Shown: positions 1 through 5,400 of the stretch, in pieces | Position numbering within the stretch: position 1 is the first letter of the stretch | Layout of the letters: each line of letters opens with the position of its first letter | NCBI GenBank assembly: GCA_902773455.1 | Contig: CACYEW010000208.1 | Location: forward strand, 1 to 7,477 | Direction: 5' to 3' | DNA length: 7,477 nt | Origin: an uncultured Ruminococcus sp. | GTDB taxonomy: Bacteria > Bacillota > Clostridia > Oscillospirales > CAG-272 | Notes under the pieces: generated by a model | What the model was told of the DNA's origin: nothing | The model's database searches: none | The model's input: only the letters and a program-made list of their open reading frames with translations | Program-made: the position numbers and the translations under genes

Positions 1-463
1 CACCTATGACTTTTTCGTATTTCTCGGGATCGGACGTTTTATAATCGAAATAAAACGTATCCGTAAATTCGATCACGTCTGCGAAATTGCTCCACGGTAC
101 GCATCCGGCTGTATCGATAAGAACGGAAACGCCTTTACTTTGCAGAGCTTTCGCAAGCTCTGCGATCTGCTTTGACTGCAATAACGGTTCCCCTCCGCTG
201 AGAGTCACCCCTCCGCTGCTCGCTTTGTAGAAATCGATATCTTCAAGTACGTCGGATAAGATCAGATCAATGCTCATCATTTTGCCGTACGTCGTTTTTA
301 TACCGGATTTATACTCAAGCGTTACCGGCTCGGAAGATAGATTTTCGGGGTTATGACACCACGGACATCTGAGATTACAGCCTTTCAGAAAAACCGTCGT
401 TCTTATCCCCGGTCCGTCTCCCGTGGAGAAACGCTGTATGCAGGATACGTTCAGTTCCGTCAT
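1..463 (-). CDS. Glycyl radical enzyme activating protein (radical SAM), partial: C-terminus beyond window
   Basis: This is the N-terminal 154 residues of a radical-SAM activase that would use S-adenosylmethionine and a [4Fe-4S] cluster to abstract hydrogen from the glycine of its partner enzyme. The start MTELNVSCIQRF is followed by the family signature STGDGPGIRTTVFLKGC. The cluster motif CX3CX2C is C29, C33 and C36 (CNLRCPWCHNPE). The SAM-binding SGGEP is at residues 89-93 and DTAG at 117-120; a FDYK element near 139-142 matches the later DxK-type strand. Between C36 and SGGEP there are about 52 residues and no cysteine, so the two-cluster ferredoxin-like insert found in many dehydratase activases is absent and the layout is compact, as in PFL activase. 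The ATG at 461-463 overlaps the stop of the upstream radical enzyme (ATGA) and lacks a good Shine-Dalgarno site, which suggests coupled translation. The reading frame is still open at base 1. The family is certain; the substrate enzyme is inferred from adjacency. Confidence 0.96.
   Translation of the reverse strand, partial: MTELNVSCIQRFSTGDGPGIRTTVFLKGCNLRCPWCHNPENLSSEPVTLEYKSGIKTTYGKMMSIDLILSDVLEDIDFYKASSGGVTLSGGEPLLQSKQIAELAKALQSKGVSVLIDTAGCVPWSNFADVIEFTDTFYFDYKTSDPEKYEKVIG
460..463 (-). promoter_or_regulatory. ATGA stop/start overlap coupling radical enzyme to activase
   Basis: On the minus strand the four bases read ATGA: the TGA ends the radical enzyme and the ATG starts the activase. 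The 20 nt before this ATG contain no convincing Shine-Dalgarno sequence; the nearest purine-rich AGGAGG ends about 31 nt upstream, inside the radical enzyme gene. Re-initiation by the terminating ribosome is the simple explanation, which would tie activase output to radical enzyme output. Confidence 0.8.
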
Positions 464-2562
464 ACCGTTTCGTGCTGAGTCCTGCTGAGAATATCCTCCT
501 GCACTTCTCTGCAAAGCGTTACGAATACAGCTGAAAAGCCCGATACTCTTACGACGAGAGAAGGATAATTCTCGGGGTGAGCCATGGCGTCTATCAGGAT
601 TTCGCGCGAGGTCGAGTTGATCTGTATCTCCTGACCGCCGCGATCGAAATAAACGCGTATGAGCTTCAGCAGTTTCTCGCGCTTACCGTCCTTAAAAGCC
701 GCAGGCGTGAATTTCTGATTGACAACGGTACCGCAGGCGCATCTTGAATAATCGGGCTTGGAAACGCTCAGAAGCGTCGAGGTAACGCCTCGCTTGTCGC
801 ATCCGTACGTGGGAGACGCCGCGTCTGATAACGGTTTGCCGGCAAGTCTGCCGTCCGGCGTTGCTCCGAGCTCTTTGCCGGCGGGTATATTGGAGGTGTT
901 CGCCGCCATGGCGGTATATACGGCGCCTCCGTCGTTTGTCGTATAATTATCGAACATATCGGAAAGAGTTTTCGTATACCATACCGCGTATTTATCGACG
1001 TATTCGTCGTTATTGCCGTATTTCGGCGCCGAAATGCACGCTTCTCTCAGATCTTCGTGACCTTCGAAATTGTCCTTCATCGCGGCTCTGATCTCGGAAA
1101 GCTTTGCATATTCAGTATCGAAAACGACTTTTTCGATCGCCGCAAGGCAGTCGCTGACGGTACCTACTCCCATAAGAGCCGCGCCGTGTACGGACGGATA
1201 TTTACTGCCGCCCATATTTATATCGAGTCCGCGCTCTATGCAGAAATCGCAGAAGCACGATAAAAACGGCGAGGTGCGGTTTTCCGGATCCGGCACGTAC
1301 GATGCCGCTCTCATTGAGTTAACGTAATCTTCGACTCCTTTTGAGAGTTTTCTTTCATATAAACGCATGAATTCTTCCATCGAGCCGATCCCGTCAAGCG
1401 TTTTCTCGTCGCCGTTCAAAAGAATATCTTCCAAATAACGGATCGGATCGAATCTGCCGTCAGACCACGGCGGCTGTTTGCCGGTTATGAAATTCTCGAT
1501 ACAACCGACCATACAGTAATTTCTGACGTCTTTTATATCGTAGCCTTTGCTCGACAAAGCAGCCATATTTACCGTATCGTTCATCAAAGCGGGATAACCG
1601 AGACCGGTACCGATAACTTTGAGACACTCGTCCAAGAATTCGTCCGGGCAATCCGGCGTAATACGTGCCGAAAGATTGGGACCGGGAAGATTCACGTTGC
1701 GTACCGCGTGAAGAACGCAGTAGCTCAATCCGTTCACGGAACAGTTCCCTTCTTCATCCACTCCGCCGATACAGATATTCACCACGTCGTCTCCGCCGGA
1801 ATATCTGCGTTCGCATATCTTCAAAAACGCGTTTGCGAGAAGTTCTGTTGCGAATTCATCGGTCAAAGTACCGTTTTCGATATCCTTTTTATAAAGAGGA
1901 TATAAAAACATATCTATCCTTCCGATAGCCATCGCGTAGCGGCATTCGGAAACGAAGCAGTTGTGTATCATCCATACGAGCTGAAGCCCCTGCATGAAAT
2001 TCTGCGGAGCTTTTTTCGTAAGAGCCATGCAGTTTTCCGCAATGAGCGTAAGTCTGCCGTCGTCGTAGCCGGGCGTACCGATCAGGCTTCTCGCTTTATC
2101 TGCGTAAGAGATCAGCTTATCCGACAAAGCGGTAAGCGTCGTTTCCATCGCGTCAAGAAATATAAGCTTGTCTTTTTCGTTTTTATGCGCCGCCTTCGAT
2201 CTTTCGATCTTAGCGATAAGGCCGGGAACGCCGATATTTACCGCGGTAAAGTAATCGGGCGCAAAATGGTCGGTATTCTGAATAAAATTGCGCTCCGGGT
2301 ACTTGGAAAGATACTCCGCGATCATTTTCGACTCTTCTTCGGTCTGCGTAACGTAATACGGTCTGATACTGCCGACGATAAGATCGTTCTTATAAATATA
2401 CGGTTCGGGATCGGTAAATATCGCCTTTATTCCGTCGGCGCGGATCATGGAGTTATACCCGGCAGCGGAGGCGTTATATCCGCGGCATCTGTATAAATGC
2501 GGATTGAAAACACCTTGCGGGCGTTCTTTCATCTCTTCTTTCAAGCCGTTCAAAAGGTTCAT
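460..2562 (-). CDS. Glycyl radical enzyme of unassigned substrate (PFL/dehydratase superfamily, not a true PFL)
   Basis: A 700-residue cytoplasmic enzyme that would carry a stable glycyl radical and act through a cysteine thiyl radical. The C-terminal radical loop VRVSGFSAVF places the radical at Gly675, followed by the usual LCREVQEDILSRT tail. The active-site loop NYCMVGCIENF places the thiyl cysteine at Cys354 and a likely catalytic base at Glu356. This Gly-Cys-x-Glu pattern is shared with glycerol and hydroxyproline dehydratases and choline lyase, while pyruvate formate-lyase has adjacent cysteines. Other family landmarks are TDHFAPDY (His99, in the region that supplies a substrate-handling residue in dehydratases), AIGRIDMFLYPLYKKDI at about 212-228, the IGGVDEEGN stretch near 265 and NSTSREILIDAMAHPENYP near 649-667. 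At 700 residues it is shorter than typical relatives (about 760-850). The loop after Cys354 (FITGKQPPWSDGRF) does not match any characterised subfamily I can recall. The start is fixed by GGAGG 7 nt upstream. Products often annotated formate C-acetyltransferase probably include this group, but that name is not supported here. The family call is firm; the reaction is unknown. Confidence 0.96.
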   Translation of the reverse strand: MNLLNGLKEEMKERPQGVFNPHLYRCRGYNASAAGYNSMIRADGIKAIFTDPEPYIYKNDLIVGSIRPYYVTQTEEESKMIAEYLSKYPERNFIQNTDHFAPDYFTAVNIGVPGLIAKIERSKAAHKNEKDKLIFLDAMETTLTALSDKLISYADKARSLIGTPGYDDGRLTLIAENCMALTKKAPQNFMQGLQLVWMIHNCFVSECRYAMAIGRIDMFLYPLYKKDIENGTLTDEFATELLANAFLKICERRYSGGDDVVNICIGGVDEEGNCSVNGLSYCVLHAVRNVNLPGPNLSARITPDCPDEFLDECLKVIGTGLGYPALMNDTVNMAALSSKGYDIKDVRNYCMVGCIENFITGKQPPWSDGRFDPIRYLEDILLNGDEKTLDGIGSMEEFMRLYERKLSKGVEDYVNSMRAASYVPDPENRTSPFLSCFCDFCIERGLDINMGGSKYPSVHGAALMGVGTVSDCLAAIEKVVFDTEYAKLSEIRAAMKDNFEGHEDLREACISAPKYGNNDEYVDKYAVWYTKTLSDMFDNYTTNDGGAVYTAMAANTSNIPAGKELGATPDGRLAGKPLSDAASPTYGCDKRGVTSTLLSVSKPDYSRCACGTVVNQKFTPAAFKDGKREKLLKLIRVYFDRGGQEIQINSTSREILIDAMAHPENYPSLVVRVSGFSAVFVTLCREVQEDILSRTQHETV

Positions 2563-2569
2563 ATCGTTT

Positions 2570-2574
2570 CCTCC
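2570..2574 (-). promoter_or_regulatory. Ribosome binding site of the glycyl radical enzyme gene
   Basis: GGAGG on the minus strand lies 7 nt before the ATG at 2560-2562 and 1 nt after the TAA stop of the zinc-ribbon gene. It fixes the radical enzyme start and is the strongest Shine-Dalgarno site in the window along with the one at 3295-3300. Confidence 0.85.
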
Positions 2575-2575
2575 G

Positions 2576-3286
2576 TTACGATTGTTCTATGGAAGTGAAT
2601 CTCCACGACATTATCGTATCTCTTATGATCCCCGAGCCGCAGTACGGACAGACCGTCTGCGAGGTCGAGTCAAAAGCGCCGCCGCATTGAGGGCATATCA
2701 GCGTTTTCTGCTCGATATCGTTTTCCCGGAGTTTCAGCGTATACTGTACCGCGTAACGTTCCTCAAGGGGTTTCCCGTCAAGCGAGTAACCGACGGACGC
2801 CTGATAGGTTATGGTCGCGTATTCTTTCGTTTTTTCATATTTTGAAATGGCGACCGCGTGTACCTTTTCTCCCGTGACCTTGCTCTCGGCCGCTGTTACG
2901 TCTATCATGCCTTCAAGTCCCGGCTCGATAATACTGTCGGTAAACTCTTCTTTACCTTCGTATTTTATCGAAAGATACTCGAATATCAGTTTTTTAACGG
3001 CGCTTATTGCGTCGCTTTCGTGAAAATCGGGAAAGTCCTTCAATATCTGCGGCAGATATATTGAGGTAGCTCCGAAAACCGTTCTCGGTTCGGGATGGAT
3101 TTCCGCGTCTTTCGCGCTTTGTATCGCATATTTCAGATCGGATAAGGATAATCCGCCCAAAAGCGAATTTGCGCTCGATCTGACCTTTTGTTTGATTTTG
3201 CCGATTATAAACGATATAACGGCAATACCGACGATTATCCATACGATCCACATATTTCTGCCGATGAACGAGATTATCTCTGCCAT
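2576..3286 (-). CDS. Membrane-anchored zinc-ribbon protein with possible Tim44/NTF2-like middle domain
   Basis: A 236-residue protein of unknown function. One hydrophobic segment (about residues 11-29, NMWIVWIIVGIAVISFIIG) is followed by a basic stretch KIKQKVR, which predicts a membrane anchor with the rest of the chain in the cytoplasm. Residues about 65-190 begin with a VFGATSIYLPQILKDFPDF stretch, then a helix (SDAISAVKKLIFEYL) and several beta strands; this order recalls Tim44/NTF2-like domains in bacterial zinc-ribbon proteins, but the similarity is from memory and weak. The C-terminus has a zinc ribbon: C198PQC201 and C213PYC216, both Cys-x-x-Cys knuckles. An in-frame GTG at 3290-3292 would add two residues, but it would sit only 2 nt after AAGGAG, whereas the ATG at 3284-3286 is 8 nt away, so the ATG is chosen. 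It lies 15 nt after the DUF5107-like gene and 13 nt before the radical enzyme gene. I cannot assign a role; housekeeping membrane quality control or a link to the neighbouring enzymes are both open. Confidence 0.85.
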   Translation of the reverse strand: MAEIISFIGRNMWIVWIIVGIAVISFIIGKIKQKVRSSANSLLGGLSLSDLKYAIQSAKDAEIHPEPRTVFGATSIYLPQILKDFPDFHESDAISAVKKLIFEYLSIKYEGKEEFTDSIIEPGLEGMIDVTAAESKVTGEKVHAVAISKYEKTKEYATITYQASVGYSLDGKPLEERYAVQYTLKLRENDIEQKTLICPQCGGAFDSTSQTVCPYCGSGIIRDTIMSWRFTSIEQS

Positions 3287-3294
3287 ATACACGG

Positions 3295-3300
3295 CTCCTT
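3295..3300 (-). promoter_or_regulatory. Ribosome binding site deciding the zinc-ribbon protein start
   Basis: AAGGAG on the minus strand follows the TGA stop of the DUF5107-like gene by one base. It is 8 nt from the ATG at 3284-3286 and only 2 nt from the in-frame GTG at 3290-3292, so it supports the ATG. Confidence 0.85.
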
Positions 3301-3301
3301 T

Positions 3302-5389
3302 TCACTCTGTTTTTCTGTATTTTACGTTTTTGCCGACGCTCATTCTGAAATCTATCCGAGGCGGCGCAGGGTGCTCCGTCTTTGCTGTTTCGAGCAGTTT
3401 TTCACGGTTTTCTTCAAATATCACGCCGGTCTTTTGCGCTGTCAGCCTTGCGTGATACTCGAACCACAGGTCGGTAAGGCTCGTTTCACCCTCTCTGACC
3501 GCAGACAGATCGCGTTCGAACAGTTTGCCGACGTAATCAAGTTCGTTCAATCTGAGCGCGCATGAGGCGGCGAGGATCATTATCCTGTCTTTATTCTGAA
3601 ATTCCGGTTTTAACTTCTTGAACAGTTTCCACGATTTTTCATATTTGCCGTTTTCGTTGAGAAACTCCATATATTCGACCGCGAACGAAAAATCACAGTC
3701 TGAAGCGGGATCGGAAAATATCAGATCGTAATACTTCTCTGCCGCTTCTTTATCTCCGCGCAGTCTGCATAGCTCCGCGAGATTGCGCTTGGCCCATATA
3801 TTAGGTTCGCATCTGTCTGATAAAAGCCATTCTTCTTCGGCAAGCTTTTCGAATTTGCCGGCGTCCGGCCAGAACCGCGCTTTGTCGGCAACCGACGAAT
3901 CGTCCCAATGCTCAAAAAGCATATTGCCGTAATGCAGATGTGCGTTCCAGGTATCTCTTTTTTCGAGAAGTTTCATCCATTTGTCCGACACCATCCACGA
4001 CGCCGGGATCTGATCGGGATCCGTTCTCTTCATTTTTCCGGTCTTTAGCAGAAACAACCATTCATCCTGCTCATCCGAAACAGAGTCGGACGGGAAATAC
4101 GCCGTATCGGGCAGTTTGCTCTCTGCGCATTTTTCCCGGCGCATATTTTCAAGCGCACCCCAACCGCTCGCTCTGTGCAGGATATCGCGTTCTGTCACGG
4201 CTATATCGGCGCTTCTGCGGTATTCGACATCCCGGTATAACAGAGTCTCTTCACTTATGAGCCCGTCTATCGTCCCGCTGAACGCTTCATCCGCTTTGTC
4301 GAGACTGACGCCGTGTATTTTGTCCGGTTCTATGAAAGCGCCGCCGAAGCACTGCGTCCATTCAATGACCGAGTTCTTCGGAAACGGTCTGTCGTGCATC
4401 TGACTTCTTGCGATGCCCGCCTGTATCTCGATATACTCGCCGTTTACGCCGTCGGAAAGGTACTGCTGCCAGTGTTTGCCGCCGCCGTGATTGCCCCAGC
4501 AGAACATTTTGTGATATATGAGAGGGGCGTTCGATCTGTCGTAAAACGCGTAACCGTCTTTGTTGACGGCCGCCTCCCACGAGGTCACGACGCCTTTTTC
4601 CGGCTGGAAAAAGTAGTCGAAGCTTCTCGTCGCGTTGATCGGATACGATAGATCGCCGGGCATTACGGACAGATACGGCAGTCTCTCGTAAGTCAGCGTA
4701 TTGCCGCAGATCGCTATAACGTCTTTTGAAGACGACAGCACTCTCGTGCATCCGTCCTCAGGTACTGCGATATTAGTCCACCAGTACGTCGTTTTATCCG
4801 CAGCGTCGGGGTTTATAAGGCGCACGTGAGAAAAAAGCTGTTTTGAATTTCGCGGCAAATGAAAGTCGATCTGCCATATACATTCTTTTGCGCGCTCGAA
4901 CTCGTATATCCGAAGAAATTCTTCTCCGCCGCCGTCCGTAAGTGCCGCCGCCCATACGTCGTCGCAGGTGAAATACGTATGACCCGGAGCGCCGAAATTC
5001 CACTCGATGCCGCCGGACATCCACGCGTCGCGCACGGCGAGGTTGCCCGGCTGTACGACCGGGTTAGACATCAGCAGTTCGCGCCCGTGCTCTTTATCGT
5101 ACATAGACCACAGTTTTCCGCCGAGAGACGGCGTGAACACGGCTTTTATATATTCGTTTTCCATCACGACGGTTTCAAGCCGCAGCGTTTTGCGCTCTCT
5201 GCCGTATCTGTTCTGTATACGGTACGGCAAAGTGCGGGGACAACTGTTGAGATCCTTCGCCGCTTCGGCGGGAAAGCCTTCGCCCGTTTTGAATATCCAG
5301 AAGCCCGTCCGGCGTCTGAAACGCGGTAAAGGATCAGTTCCCTCCGGTAAAGCGCCGGGAATTATAAGCTCGCCTTTTTTTACAGACAT
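3302..5389 (-). CDS. DUF5107-like (mutarotase-fold, carbohydrate-related) protein with TPR-like C-terminus
   Basis: A 695-residue protein without a signal peptide or membrane segment, so probably cytoplasmic. Residues about 70-350 look like the beta-rich DUF5107 domain, which belongs with galactose-mutarotase-like sugar-binding folds: NEYIKAVFTPSLGGKLWSMYD (78-98) is followed by the highly recognisable SGGIEWNFGAPGH (125-137, with Glu129 and His137 as candidate polar active-site residues), then WGNHGGGKHWQQYLSDG (298-314), GEYIEIQAG (317-325) and IEWTQCFGG (342-350). Residues about 478-626 are helical with TPR-like units, the clearest being IWAKRNLAELCRLRGDKEAA (531-550); the family often carries such repeats. 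Many relatives are longer (about 1,000 residues or more), so this is a short version with few repeats. The ATG at 5387-5389 lies 11 nt after the polC stop and has only a weak GGTGA site 4 nt away. No enzymatic activity is established from the sequence; a role in sugar or glycoside metabolism is inferred from the fold. Confidence 0.85.
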   Translation of the reverse strand: MSVKKGELIIPGALPEGTDPLPRFRRRTGFWIFKTGEGFPAEAAKDLNSCPRTLPYRIQNRYGRERKTLRLETVVMENEYIKAVFTPSLGGKLWSMYDKEHGRELLMSNPVVQPGNLAVRDAWMSGGIEWNFGAPGHTYFTCDDVWAAALTDGGGEEFLRIYEFERAKECIWQIDFHLPRNSKQLFSHVRLINPDAADKTTYWWTNIAVPEDGCTRVLSSSKDVIAICGNTLTYERLPYLSVMPGDLSYPINATRSFDYFFQPEKGVVTSWEAAVNKDGYAFYDRSNAPLIYHKMFCWGNHGGGKHWQQYLSDGVNGEYIEIQAGIARSQMHDRPFPKNSVIEWTQCFGGAFIEPDKIHGVSLDKADEAFSGTIDGLISEETLLYRDVEYRRSADIAVTERDILHRASGWGALENMRREKCAESKLPDTAYFPSDSVSDEQDEWLFLLKTGKMKRTDPDQIPASWMVSDKWMKLLEKRDTWNAHLHYGNMLFEHWDDSSVADKARFWPDAGKFEKLAEEEWLLSDRCEPNIWAKRNLAELCRLRGDKEAAEKYYDLIFSDPASDCDFSFAVEYMEFLNENGKYEKSWKLFKKLKPEFQNKDRIMILAASCALRLNELDYVGKLFERDLSAVREGETSLTDLWFEYHARLTAQKTGVIFEENREKLLETAKTEHPAPPRIDFRMSVGKNVKYRKTE

Positions 5390-5393
5390 TTCT

Positions 5394-5398
5394 TCACC
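5394..5398 (-). promoter_or_regulatory. Weak ribosome binding site of the DUF5107-like gene
   Basis: GGTGA on the minus strand can pair with the UCACC of the 16S 3' end and lies 4 nt before the ATG, which is closer than ideal. The polC stop TAA ends 11 nt before the same ATG, so ribosomes finishing polC may help initiation. Confidence 0.45.
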
Positions 5399-5400
5399 CG

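Noticed and set aside
1963..2496. Plus-strand open frame of 177 codons inside the radical enzyme gene
   Set aside because: Antisense to a clear gene, with an arginine-rich composition and no family resemblance.
460..2562. Calling the radical enzyme pyruvate formate-lyase (pflB)
   Set aside because: The active site has one cysteine in GCIE and not the adjacent Cys-Cys pair, and the chain is shorter than typical PFL.
2447..2845. Plus-strand open frame spanning the zinc-ribbon/radical enzyme junction
   Set aside because: It is antisense to two supported genes and their ribosome binding site and shows no domain.
3290..3292. GTG as start of the zinc-ribbon protein
   Set aside because: It is only 2 nt from the AAGGAG site; the ATG two codons later has 8-nt spacing.
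3287..3301. Possible promoter or terminator in the gene gaps
   Set aside because: The largest gap is 15 nt and is occupied by a ribosome binding site; there is no room for a hairpin or a -35/-10 pair.
2994..3305. Minus-strand frame of 103 codons overlapping the zinc-ribbon gene
   Set aside because: Out of frame with a gene that has a good start, membrane anchor and zinc ribbon; composition is arginine-rich as in a shadow frame.
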